NCBI GenBank assembly: GCA_030635005.1
Contig: DAOVZS010000048.1
Location: 1-13,498, forward strand
From: Thiomargarita sp.
Lineage (GTDB): Bacteria > Pseudomonadota > Gammaproteobacteria > Beggiatoales > Beggiatoaceae
Direction of reading: 5' to 3'
Length of the DNA: 13,498 nt
This document shows positions 1-7,961 of the stretch, in pieces. Both the position numbers and the translations under genes were made by a program. The number at the start of each line of letters is the position of its first letter. Positions within the stretch are counted from its first letter, which is position 1. The notes beneath the pieces are model-generated. The model saw nothing but the letters and a program-made list of their open reading frames with translations. It was not told the origin of the DNA and did not search any database.

Positions 1-70
1 ATGCTTTAGTATTTAATAATCTTCATTGTAGGCAAGAATCCAGCTTATATTAAAATTGCATCACGTTACG

Positions 71-123
71 TAGGGCGTTGCCCCAGGCTGATATATGTCG
101 CCCTTTCAGGGCTTGTATAAAGT
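71..123. repeat. 53-bp dispersed GC-rich repeat, copy 1
   Basis: This copy matches 13090-13142 at 49 of 53 positions by hand alignment, in the same orientation. It contains two mini-hairpins: gggc-gtt-gccc at 73-83 and gccct-ttc-agggc at 100-112. It is much more GC-rich than its surroundings and lies between genes. It looks like a REP-like or non-autonomous intergenic element; no transposase is visible nearby. Confidence 0.75.
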
Positions 124-165
124 ACTGGTAGTGGATCATCGCCCCTGGAGCTCAAAAATGGAAAG

Positions 166-468
166 ATGCTTTTTAGAAACAGAGTGCGTAACATCATTTA
201 CAATAAAGAATATTTTTGTTTTATTGAACTTAAAAAAGTGCAAAAAAGAAAAAATCGTGCTAAAAATACAGCGAGAACACAACTGTTATCTACCATTGAA
301 AATTTTTTAACCAAAGTTGAATTTAAAGATATGATTTTAGAAGCATATGTTTGTGTGGGTTCAACATCTAATCCTGCTATGTCTGCTTCTTCTCAAAGTG
401 CAAAACTAGAATTTGAAAATGTCAATACAAAATTATATCATGATTGCGAAAAAAACTTTGATGAGTGA
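166..468 (+). CDS. doubtful small hypothetical protein (100 aa)
   Basis: I do not recognise this protein. It is Lys- and Asn-rich in the first 45 residues, with a more balanced second half (around MILEAYVCVGST). No transmembrane segment or known motif is visible. The start has no well-spaced Shine-Dalgarno: ggaaag directly abuts the ATG. Another frame starting at 95 overlaps its first half, so the true frame is not clear. The AT-rich composition makes a chance ORF or a gene remnant possible. It sits between the 53-bp repeat and the long leader region of the ATP-citrate lyase genes, which fits decayed accessory DNA as well as a real gene. Confidence 0.25.
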   Translation: MLFRNRVRNIIYNKEYFCFIELKKVQKRKNRAKNTARTQLLSTIENFLTKVEFKDMILEAYVCVGSTSNPAMSASSQSAKLEFENVNTKLYHDCEKNFDE

Positions 469-779
469 AATACTTAATTTTTCCTTCTACGACGCTCTGC
501 ATCGACTGTATCAGCACCGATAATAAACCATCTTGTCCAGCACAGATAAATTATTTCTATTATTATAACTTAACACCGCATAAAAAACAATCTAATTTTT
601 CTACTCTAAAATAAAAAAATAATAAAAAAGAATATAATCAATGAGATAACAAAATAAGTGTTGCACTTTTTTAGAGAAAGGCTTGTGTTTTGATAGGCTG
701 ATCACATAAAATATATCTTAATTATGAGTAAAAATAATGAAAAGTCTTCATATAATAACGTGATAACCAAGGAGCTTTA
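469..779. other. AT-rich leader region upstream of aclB
   Basis: This 311-bp stretch has no substantial gene. It is very AT-rich, especially at 540-640. The only structures I can point to are a weak promoter-like pair at 690-717 and the 18-codon leader ORF at 724-780. I see no clear riboswitch, tRNA or terminator. Confidence 0.6.
690..717 (+). promoter_or_regulatory. weak sigma70-like promoter candidate for aclBA
   Basis: TTGATA at 690-695 and TATATC at 712-717 are separated by 16 bp. Each matches the consensus hexamer at four of six positions. Its position about 65 bp before aclB is reasonable, but AT-rich DNA yields such pairs by chance. Confidence 0.22.
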
Positions 780-780
780 A
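724..780 (+). CDS. possible 18-codon leader peptide overlapping aclB start
   Basis: The ORF reads MSKNNEKSSYNNVITKEL. Its TAA (778-780) overlaps the aclB ATG (780-782) as TAATG, and the aclB Shine-Dalgarno AAGGAG (769-774) lies inside its last codons. This geometry permits translational coupling. There is no good ribosome-binding site for the leader itself, and no run of regulatory codons of the attenuation type, so it may be fortuitous. Confidence 0.25.
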   Translation: MSKNNEKSSYNNVITKEL

Positions 781-2057
781 TGCAAATTACAGGCATGTTG
801 TGGGGTTCTAAACTTCTCAACTACGTAGGGTTTCCAACTTCTGAAGTACTTGGTTCTGAAGTCAAAACAGACCAAATAAAAGACCTGATTGATCGCTGGG
901 GAGATATTTTTATTAAACCTATTTTTAAAGGCGGGGTCGGCAAAAAAGGTAAGGCAGGATTAATTGGTAAAGCCAGTGATATCGCAACTGCTATGAAGGA
1001 AAAAGAACGTCTTTATTTTGTAGAGCATCGTCATGGTAATGCCTATGCTAAATCAGAAGGCGTGACTTTTGAAAGTGCCATTCCTGCAAAATATGAGATT
1101 TATGTCTCTATCAGTGATAGCACGCGTTATAGAGCACCGACTTTAACCATTACACATCATGGGGGAATGGATATTGAAGAATTATCCTCAGATCAAATCG
1201 CAACCATTCCTTTTGATGCTTTGACGGGTTTTAAAGGATTTGTAGTCACAAATGCCCTTCATAAAATCAACGCACCTAATGAAATTATTAGCCCATTAGT
1301 GCAAAACCTACCAAAATTGTGGGATTTATTTCATAATTATGGCATGGCTACCTTAGAATTAAATCCTATTCGCATGATGCCGAATAAACGAGGGCGTTTG
1401 GTCCCCGTTGCTTGTGATTTTAAATGTATGTTTGACACCGATGATCCCAATTGGAAACGTTTAGATTTTTTACCTGATGATTTAGATACATCCAGTTATT
1501 CTGATTTTGAATTAGAAGTTAATCAATTAAGAACCTATCAAGGACAATCAGATGTCTTTGTGATTAACGAATTAGGCAGCATCACCGCGATGACCTTTGG
1601 TGGTGGCGCGAATGCATTAGTCACCGAATTATTAGGCGATAAAGGCAGTATTTCGTCAGATTTTGGTGGAAATCCCCCTTATCAAAAAATGTTTGATATC
1701 AGTCGCATCGTCTATAAACACTGGTTAGAACAAACCAATGTGCTCTTTATTATCGGCGGTAAAGCCAATAATACCGATATTTATGAAACATTCCGCGGCA
1801 TCGCCAATGCCTTACGTGACTATTTCAACACACATGGACCTGTGCCATTGTATGTGGTGATTGGACGAGGCGGCCCTAACTTGATACGGGGAATGGCGTA
1901 TTTAAAAGAGACTTTAGATACTTTAGGCATTCCATATCGCATGTTTGGATTCGATTCTGCCATGAGTGGTGTGGTTAATTATGCAATGGATATTGATAAT
2001 TGGATGTCTGAGGGCGGAAAAGAAGTCATTGCTAAACAGATGGGGATTGCAAAATAA
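780..2057 (+). CDS. aclB: ATP-citrate lyase, small (ATP-grasp) subunit
   Basis: This is the ATP-grasp/citrate-binding subunit of ATP-citrate lyase, homologous to the N-terminal ~425 residues of animal ACLY. With AclA it converts citrate, ATP and CoA to acetyl-CoA and oxaloacetate in the cytoplasm, the cleavage step of the reductive TCA cycle. Visible features are an N-terminal ATP-grasp region, the metal-binding ELNP motif (E193, N195), GGGAN (274-278) in the citrate-binding part, an IIGGKANNTD segment, and RGGPN (363-367), which matches ACLY RGGPN rather than succinyl-CoA synthetase beta. At 425 aa it is slightly longer than the ~398 aa Chlorobium subunit. The start has AAGGAG 5 nt upstream. 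aclA follows after 3 bp, so the two are surely co-transcribed. SucC is the main alternative and is much less likely given RGGPN and the partner gene. Confidence 0.92.
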   Translation: MQITGMLWGSKLLNYVGFPTSEVLGSEVKTDQIKDLIDRWGDIFIKPIFKGGVGKKGKAGLIGKASDIATAMKEKERLYFVEHRHGNAYAKSEGVTFESAIPAKYEIYVSISDSTRYRAPTLTITHHGGMDIEELSSDQIATIPFDALTGFKGFVVTNALHKINAPNEIISPLVQNLPKLWDLFHNYGMATLELNPIRMMPNKRGRLVPVACDFKCMFDTDDPNWKRLDFLPDDLDTSSYSDFELEVNQLRTYQGQSDVFVINELGSITAMTFGGGANALVTELLGDKGSISSDFGGNPPYQKMFDISRIVYKHWLEQTNVLFIIGGKANNTDIYETFRGIANALRDYFNTHGPVPLYVVIGRGGPNLIRGMAYLKETLDTLGIPYRMFGFDSAMSGVVNYAMDIDNWMSEGGKEVIAKQMGIAK

Positions 2058-2060
2058 TTT

Positions 2061-4802
2061 ATGAGTGATAATAAACCATACCCAAACGGGATCGATGCTT
2101 TTCCACATTTTTATGTGGGCATTAATTCCTTAGCTGAATTAGCAACCTCTGAAGACAAAGTATGCGTCTTAAATATTCTGGGTAACGAAAGCCGTACAGT
2201 GACGCCCGTTAGCCATGTTTATTCTGGAGGCAATATTGTATGCGGAACAATGCCGGGACGGGCGGGTTCTGTTTTAAAGACCAAAATCGGTGATATTCCC
2301 GTTTATAATAGTATTGCAGAAGCCTTAGAAGCAGGACATCAATTTAATGTCGCAGTCGTCTATGTTCCCCCTACAGGGGTTAAAGATTCTGTGATAGAAG
2401 CGGTGCGTATCAACCCTAATATTACTAAAGTGGTCATTTTAACTGAAAAAGTGCCCTTAGGTGATACGCGTATTATCAGACAATATTGTCAACGCCATCA
2501 AGTTGATTTATTTGGTGCAAATTGCTTAGGCATCGCCGATGCCCACCATCATATCCGTATTGGTGGTGCATTAGGGGGCAATGCACCTGAAGAATCCTTA
2601 GTACCCGGATCTGTCGCCATCTTTTCAAATTCAGGTAACTTTACCACGACGATGGCCACCTATATCCTCACCGCGGGTTGGGGAAGCACCGTCTCTTATT
2701 CGTCAGGTAAAGATGTTTATATCCAGTTTGCAGCTGCAGAATTTACCCATGCCTTTCACAACGATGATCGCAGTCAAGCCGCTATCATGTATGTTGAGCC
2801 CGGTGGGTATTATGAAGAAGATATCGAATTCAAGAAACCTGTCGTCGCCTGTGTGGTCGGACGTTGGAAAGCAAAACTAACCCGAGCCTGTGGACATGCG
2901 GGTGCGATTGCTGGAGCGGGGGATAATGCCTTCGAAAAAGAACGCTGGTTTATGAAAAAATTTGGGGTTGATGCTATTTATACTCCAGAAAATCCAGTCT
3001 GTTCTGCCAAAGGTGCGGTAGTGATTAATATTGCCCATTTGCCCGAAGCCTTAACAGCGGTGATGAAAGCCAACGGTGTTGATCCTGATTTTGCCCCACG
3101 GGGTGATCTCTCTCTCAAACCGTGGTTGGCGAATAATCAAGATATTGAATTACCCAAACATCTTGATCTCTCTGTGGTAGAAGCCATAGCACCGTATAAT
3201 GAACAATTGGCACTGTTAGGCAAACAATTAGGCTTAACCTTCCCGCGTCAAACGATGAAGGACAGCTCAGGGGCATCCATGATGGATCCCAAAACACAGG
3301 TCAGTAGACTACATAACACCAGTGTTTTAGATGCCGCCTTGTATACATATGAAGACAATTTAGTGATGTCTTTAGTGCAAAAATATCCTGATGATAATGG
3401 ACGCGCAATGGCAAATGTCGTCTTAAATGCCTTTGTGAATCAGCATAATAGTCCCACCTTAATCGCTGCCGAAGCCAGTCGGGCTGCGGGAAATAGTCCT
3501 AACACTGTGTTATCTTCAGCAGTCGCGATTATAGGTCCGAATACTGCAGAAACAGCACGTCACGCTGTAGAAACCCTGTTAAATATTTTCAATGGATCGG
3601 CACTGCTGAATCCCTCTGAAACTAATTTTGACTTAAGTCCCTTAATCAGTACTGCTGTCGCAGATGAAGAAATCAAAGCCCGTTTAATCTCAGGTAAGGC
3701 TGATGATTCAGGTTTATTAGAAGCGTTGAAACAACGTAACGTACATTCTGTCTTTATCAACTTTATTGAAGCCTTAGCACAACAAGGTAATGGGACAATC
3801 AGCACCGATCTCATTATTGCTGCTATTTCATGTCATTTAGGTTGGACAGGATTACTGCATAAACGCTTATCAACTACCAGCGTCATCAATATTCCATGGC
3901 ATCTCCGTATCTTTAGTACGATTATTGGCGCATCAGTCGCCTCTGCCCAACAAGAAGCGGATACTTTTTGTGGCATCAGTAATCGTGAATTGATGAAAAG
4001 TTGGAGCTTTACAGAAACGGCTTATTTAGCGCTTTTAGGGACACGCCCTGATGAAGAAGCCTTATTTGCCTTCTCAGTCTTATTAGGATTGATTGTCAGT
4101 AATGGTCCCGGTACGATTTCTGCCCAAGGGGCTAAAGGCGGTGTGAGTGCTGATGGTCCTGAAGTCCCCGGACGTGTACAAATTAATAAAGCATATATTG
4201 GCTTTTTAACCCATACAGGCTATGCCCATGGCGGAAATGGCTATGAAGCCATAGAATTCCTCATCCAACGCTTTAAAATGAGTGGATTAGTAGAACCTGG
4301 TGTCGATACGCATGGCTTAAATCTAGCTGCTATGGCAAAAGACTATGCACTTGCCTATAAAGCCTATAAGACGAAAGCCAAAGCAGAAGGCAATCTCTCT
4401 TATGCTAAGATTCCGTGTGTCAACCATCCCATCTTTAAAGATAAAGATGTCAATTATGATCCACGTGAAGTATTTGTAAGTGATTTATTCAAAAAACGGG
4501 GCGCATACAACGTTTTTCTTGAATTTTATCATGAACTGGTTCAAGCCCTCTTTAAAACTGGTGTGAGTAAAAATGTCTATTGTGTCAATGTAGATGCGGT
4601 GATCGCAGTGATTTTATTGAAAATCTTGTGGACGCCCTTTGCCAAAAATGAAATCAGTGATACTGCCTTAGAAAGTGCCGCTTTCACGACCTTCTTATTT
4701 GGACGTACGATTGGTACTGCGGCAGAAGTTGAAGATCATATCAATCGGGGACGTAATATGGATACCCGAACCGCAGCCAGTAAATGTAAATTTGTGAATT
4801 AA
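2061..4802 (+). CDS. aclA: ATP-citrate lyase, large subunit, long form with duplicated citrate-synthase-like region
   Basis: This subunit carries the CoA-ligase and citryl-CoA lyase activities of ATP-citrate lyase. Residues ~1-330 are succinyl-CoA synthetase alpha-like: a CoA-binding fold, SNSGNFTTT, and the GHAGA motif whose His279 should be the phosphorylated catalytic histidine. The C-terminal part is citrate-synthase-like, with YAHGGN (His723), VNHP (His789) and NVD (Asp845) in the places of the citrate synthase catalytic triad. At 913 aa it is about 300 aa longer than Chlorobium AclA (~610 aa) or the matching part of human ACLY. The extra length (~395-560) looks like a second, degenerate citrate-synthase segment with QHNSPT (His462) and AIIGPNTAETA. 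Such long forms may correspond to the 'type II' ACL described in some symbionts and magnetococci; that is recalled, not checked. There is no close Shine-Dalgarno, which suggests coupling to aclB. Confidence 0.9.
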   Translation: MSDNKPYPNGIDAFPHFYVGINSLAELATSEDKVCVLNILGNESRTVTPVSHVYSGGNIVCGTMPGRAGSVLKTKIGDIPVYNSIAEALEAGHQFNVAVVYVPPTGVKDSVIEAVRINPNITKVVILTEKVPLGDTRIIRQYCQRHQVDLFGANCLGIADAHHHIRIGGALGGNAPEESLVPGSVAIFSNSGNFTTTMATYILTAGWGSTVSYSSGKDVYIQFAAAEFTHAFHNDDRSQAAIMYVEPGGYYEEDIEFKKPVVACVVGRWKAKLTRACGHAGAIAGAGDNAFEKERWFMKKFGVDAIYTPENPVCSAKGAVVINIAHLPEALTAVMKANGVDPDFAPRGDLSLKPWLANNQDIELPKHLDLSVVEAIAPYNEQLALLGKQLGLTFPRQTMKDSSGASMMDPKTQVSRLHNTSVLDAALYTYEDNLVMSLVQKYPDDNGRAMANVVLNAFVNQHNSPTLIAAEASRAAGNSPNTVLSSAVAIIGPNTAETARHAVETLLNIFNGSALLNPSETNFDLSPLISTAVADEEIKARLISGKADDSGLLEALKQRNVHSVFINFIEALAQQGNGTISTDLIIAAISCHLGWTGLLHKRLSTTSVINIPWHLRIFSTIIGASVASAQQEADTFCGISNRELMKSWSFTETAYLALLGTRPDEEALFAFSVLLGLIVSNGPGTISAQGAKGGVSADGPEVPGRVQINKAYIGFLTHTGYAHGGNGYEAIEFLIQRFKMSGLVEPGVDTHGLNLAAMAKDYALAYKAYKTKAKAEGNLSYAKIPCVNHPIFKDKDVNYDPREVFVSDLFKKRGAYNVFLEFYHELVQALFKTGVSKNVYCVNVDAVIAVILLKILWTPFAKNEISDTALESAAFTTFLFGRTIGTAAEVEDHINRGRNMDTRTAASKCKFVN

Positions 4803-4816
4803 TCAAGCCTTCCTTT

Positions 4817-4847
4817 AGAACTGTGAACCTTCACAGTTCTAATTTTT
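4817..4847 (+). terminator. intrinsic terminator after aclA
   Basis: A perfect 11-bp inverted repeat, agaactgtgaa / ttcacagttct, has a 2-base spacer and is followed by AATTTTT. It starts 15 bp after the aclA stop and ends 31 bp before the IDH start. It should end most aclBA transcripts, so IDH needs read-through or its own promoter. Confidence 0.85.
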
Positions 4848-4877
4848 GCTCCCTTCAACATAAAAGATAATTTATAG

Positions 4878-7094
4878 ATGTCAAAAATTCTTTGGACCAA
4901 AACTGATGAAGCGCCCGCAATGGCCACCTATTCATTTCTTCCTATTGTTCAAGCCTTTACCAAAACAGCAGGCATTAACGTTGAAACCCGCGATATTTCT
5001 TTAGCAGGTCGCATCATTGCCTTATTTCCAGACAGATTAGAAGCAGCCCAAAGAATTGATAATGAGCTCAAAAAATTAGGCGTCTTAGCCCAAACGCCAG
5101 AAGCCAATATTATCAAATTACCCAATATTTCAGCTTCTATTCCCCAACTTAAGGCTGCTATTCAGGAATTACAGGAAAAAGGATACAACATTCCTAATTT
5201 TCCAGAAAATCCACAATCTGATGACGAAAAAGCCATTAAAGAACAGTATAGTGCGGTCTTAGGATCTGCCGTTAATCCTGTGCTTAGAGAAGGTAATTCT
5301 GATAGACGTGCGCCGGGTGCGGTGAAAAATTATGCCAAAAAGTTCCCCCATTCTATGGAACCTTGGCTGTCTACTTCTAAATCTCATGTTGCAACCATGT
5401 CTTCAGGTGATTTTAGAAGTAATGAACGTTCAACGACAATGGATGCGGACACCGATGCCACGATTACGTTTAAAGGTAAAGATGGCAGCGAAACGGTGTT
5501 AAAAGCGGGTATTCCTTTAGAAAAAGGGGAAATTGTTGATGTGACGTTTATGAGCAAAAAAGCATTAATCAACTTTTTTGCTGAACAAATTGAAGATGCA
5601 AAAGACAAAGGCATTTTGTTCTCATTACACATGAAAGCCACGATGATGAAAGTGTCTGATCCTGTGATTTTTGGACATGCAGTTAAAGTATTTTTTGCAG
5701 AAGCCATCAAAAAACATGCTGCCACATTGCAACAACTCAATGTGAATTTTAACAATGGATTAGGCGATTTATATAATAAAATCAGTACTTTGCCTAAAAA
5801 CAAACAAGCAGAAATTGAGGCTGATATTCAAAAGGTCTATGCTTCAAGTCCAGACGTTGCCATGGTTAATTCTCAAAAAGGCATTACCAATTTACACGTT
5901 CCCAGTGACATCATTATTGATGCTTCTATGCCTGCTGCGATCAGAGCGGGGGGTAAAATGTGGAATAAAGCAGGGGATACACAAGATACTAAATTTACGA
6001 TTCCAGACAGTACGTATGCCCCTTTGTATGATGAAACCATTAAGAATTGTATTGTTCACGGTGCTTTGAATCCTACCACCATGGGAACTGTGCCCAATGT
6101 CGGACTTATGGCAAAAAAAGCAGAAGAATATGGCTCACATCCCACTACTTTTAACATGCCATCTGATGGCACTATCACGGTGAGTGATGCACAAGGGAAA
6201 ACGATTCACGAACAAGCAGTAGAAGAAGGTGATATTTGGCGTTTAGTACGGGTTAAAGATGCGCCTATTCAAGATTGGGTGAAATTAGCGGTGAATAGAG
6301 CCCGTGCCACAGGTTGGAAAACGATTATTTGGTTAGATAAGGATCGTCAACATCATATTGAACTGAAAAAGAAAGTAGATCTGTATTTAAAAGATCATGA
6401 TACCAGTGGATTAGATATTGACATTATGTCTGTCAGAGACGCAGCGCGCGTGTCTGTTGAGAGAATCAGAGCAGGCAGAAATACGATATCAGTCACAGGT
6501 AACGTCTTAAGAGATTACAATACTGATTTATATCCTATTTTAGAAGTGGGCACGTCTGCAAAAATGCTGTCTATCGTACCTTTAATGGCAGGCGGTGGAT
6601 TATTTGAAACGGGTGCTGGGGGCTCAGCACCCAAACACGTGCAACAATTGGTAGAAGAAAACTATTTAAGATGGGATTCATTAGGCGAATTTTTAGCTTT
6701 AGTGCCTTCTTTAGAACAGATTGCAATAGTGGATAAAAACAGTCAAGCGACTATTTTAGCTAAAGCGCTGGATACGGCGACTGGAAAACTCCTAGAAAAT
6801 AACCAATCTCCTCAACGGAAATTAGGCACGATTGATAATCGCGGCAGTCATTTTTATATTGCGTTATATTGGGCAGAAGCATTGGCGCAACAAACCGAAG
6901 ATACTGCTTTAGCGTCTAAATTCTCAGCCATCTTTAAAAATCTGTCTGAAAATACCGACACCATCAGTAAAGAATTACTCGCTGTACAAGGAAAACCCAT
7001 TGATTTGGGCGGCTATTATAAACCAGATGTAGACAAAGTATCCGCTATCATGAGAGCCAGTAGTACTTTTAATGGCATTATTGATAAGATATAA
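4878..7094 (+). CDS. icd: monomeric NADP-dependent isocitrate dehydrogenase
   Basis: This monomer-type IDH (738 aa; family ~740 aa) interconverts isocitrate and 2-oxoglutarate + CO2 with NADP(H). Family residues known from the Azotobacter vinelandii enzyme, recalled by number, all appear at a constant offset of -2: isocitrate-binding S130, N133, R137, R143 and K253, Y418, metal-binding D348, D546 and D550, and NADP-contact H587, R598 and R647. The motif LREGNSDRRAP is intact. The start has only a weak AT-rich leader and no clear Shine-Dalgarno. It lies downstream of aclBA, beyond a terminator, in the same direction. A monomeric IDH is reported in Chlorobium limicola to work in the carboxylating direction; beside an ATP-citrate lyase the same role is likely here. 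The ordinary oxidative TCA role is the alternative. Confidence 0.96.
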   Translation: MSKILWTKTDEAPAMATYSFLPIVQAFTKTAGINVETRDISLAGRIIALFPDRLEAAQRIDNELKKLGVLAQTPEANIIKLPNISASIPQLKAAIQELQEKGYNIPNFPENPQSDDEKAIKEQYSAVLGSAVNPVLREGNSDRRAPGAVKNYAKKFPHSMEPWLSTSKSHVATMSSGDFRSNERSTTMDADTDATITFKGKDGSETVLKAGIPLEKGEIVDVTFMSKKALINFFAEQIEDAKDKGILFSLHMKATMMKVSDPVIFGHAVKVFFAEAIKKHAATLQQLNVNFNNGLGDLYNKISTLPKNKQAEIEADIQKVYASSPDVAMVNSQKGITNLHVPSDIIIDASMPAAIRAGGKMWNKAGDTQDTKFTIPDSTYAPLYDETIKNCIVHGALNPTTMGTVPNVGLMAKKAEEYGSHPTTFNMPSDGTITVSDAQGKTIHEQAVEEGDIWRLVRVKDAPIQDWVKLAVNRARATGWKTIIWLDKDRQHHIELKKKVDLYLKDHDTSGLDIDIMSVRDAARVSVERIRAGRNTISVTGNVLRDYNTDLYPILEVGTSAKMLSIVPLMAGGGLFETGAGGSAPKHVQQLVEENYLRWDSLGEFLALVPSLEQIAIVDKNSQATILAKALDTATGKLLENNQSPQRKLGTIDNRGSHFYIALYWAEALAQQTEDTALASKFSAIFKNLSENTDTISKELLAVQGKPIDLGGYYKPDVDKVSAIMRASSTFNGIIDKI

Positions 7095-7112
7095 TTAGAT
7101 CGGTTTCTTTTG

Positions 7113-7136
7113 AGGCACAGGCTATTGCCTGTGCCT
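7113..7136 (+). terminator. hairpin after isocitrate dehydrogenase
   Basis: A perfect 10-bp inverted repeat, aggcacaggc / gcctgtgcct, has a 4-base loop and starts 18 bp after the IDH stop. The T-rich tract (tattatttttt) begins about 5 bases further on, so on the plus strand it is a probable but non-ideal terminator. On the minus strand no U-tract would follow, so it is unlikely to end the suhB transcript by the intrinsic mechanism. Confidence 0.6.
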
Positions 7137-7143
7137 GACGCTA

Positions 7144-7944
7144 TTATTTTTTCAAGCCTTCGTTCAAATGAGGAGTAATGGTTTGCAATATTCCTTTATG
7201 TATTTTTGGATTACCGGCAATAATATTGCCTGTTTTGAGATATCGTTCTCCTCCACCAAAATCACTGACATATCCCCCTGCTTCTTGAATTAATAAAGCA
7301 CCCGCTGCAATATCCCATTCATGTAAGCCAATTTCCCAAAACCCATCTAAACGCCCCGATGCCACATAGGCTAAATCCAAAGCCGCCGAACCCGCACGCC
7401 GTATATCAGATACCAAAGGATGCAAAGCTTTAAACGTATTTAAATAAGTATCTAAGTCTTCTGGAAATTTAAACGGAAAACCAGTCCCTAATAAACTACT
7501 GTCTAAAGACATGAGATTTGATACTCGAATACGTCGATCATTTAAATAAGATCCTTTACCTTGTGAAGCCGTATACAATTCATCACGTATAGGGTCATAA
7601 ATCACCGCCAAATCTAATATATTATTATGTTTTAAAGCAATAGACACACAAAATTGTGGATTGCCATGTAAAAAATTGGTAGTCCCATCCAAAGGATCAA
7701 TAACCCATTGATACTCAGCATCGCCGTTTTGTACACCGCTTTCCTCAGCAAGAAATCCATGTTTAGGATACGCTCTATGTAAAACATCTATGATCGTGGC
7801 TTCTGCCTGTCTATCCACTTCGGTGACAAAATCATTTTTTGATTTGCTTTCTATCACTAAATCTTGACGTTTTTCAATGGCACGTGTAATGATTGAACCA
7901 GCACGACGGGCAGCACGTACCGCTATATTTAACATTGGGAGCAT
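7144..7944 (-). CDS. suhB: inositol-1-monophosphatase family protein SuhB
   Basis: This is a 266-aa metal-dependent phosphatase of the inositol monophosphatase family, which cleaves phosphate from inositol-1-phosphate and related sugar phosphates. In E. coli the homologue also joins the NusB/NusG rRNA antitermination complex. Visible motifs are the metal-binding EES (E67, E68), the first signature DPLDGTTNF (83-91; D83, D86) and the second around EWDIAAG (W210, D211). The N-terminus, with MLNIAVRAARRAG, closely resembles E. coli SuhB and supports this start, although the ribosome-binding site is weak. It lies 17 bp downstream of fau on the same strand and probably shares its transcript. It converges with the IDH gene across the 7113-7136 hairpin. 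Length is normal for the family. Confidence 0.95.
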   Translation of the reverse strand: MLPMLNIAVRAARRAGSIITRAIEKRQDLVIESKSKNDFVTEVDRQAEATIIDVLHRAYPKHGFLAEESGVQNGDAEYQWVIDPLDGTTNFLHGNPQFCVSIALKHNNILDLAVIYDPIRDELYTASQGKGSYLNDRRIRVSNLMSLDSSLLGTGFPFKFPEDLDTYLNTFKALHPLVSDIRRAGSAALDLAYVASGRLDGFWEIGLHEWDIAAGALLIQEAGGYVSDFGGGERYLKTGNIIAGNPKIHKGILQTITPHLNEGLKK

Positions 7945-7961
7945 AATTATTAAGTATTCTT

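Noticed and set aside
95..310. 71-aa open frame that begins inside the 53-bp repeat
   Set aside because: Its first residues are translated from the repeat, it overlaps another doubtful frame, and it has no ribosome-binding site or familiar motif.
780..4802. Reading the pair as succinyl-CoA synthetase (sucCD)
   Set aside because: The large subunit has a citrate-synthase-like C-terminus and is three times the SucD length, and the small subunit has the ACL motif RGGPN.
5384..5803. 139-aa open frame on the minus strand inside the IDH gene
   Set aside because: It is antisense to well-conserved IDH residues; its composition follows from the complementary strand and it matches no family I know.
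5815..6069. 84-aa plus-strand frame inside the IDH gene
   Set aside because: It lies in another frame of a fully conserved gene and shows no motif.
7113..7136. Bidirectional terminator shared by IDH and suhB
   Set aside because: On the minus strand the hairpin is followed by an A-rich rather than a U-rich transcript, so only the plus-strand role is supported.
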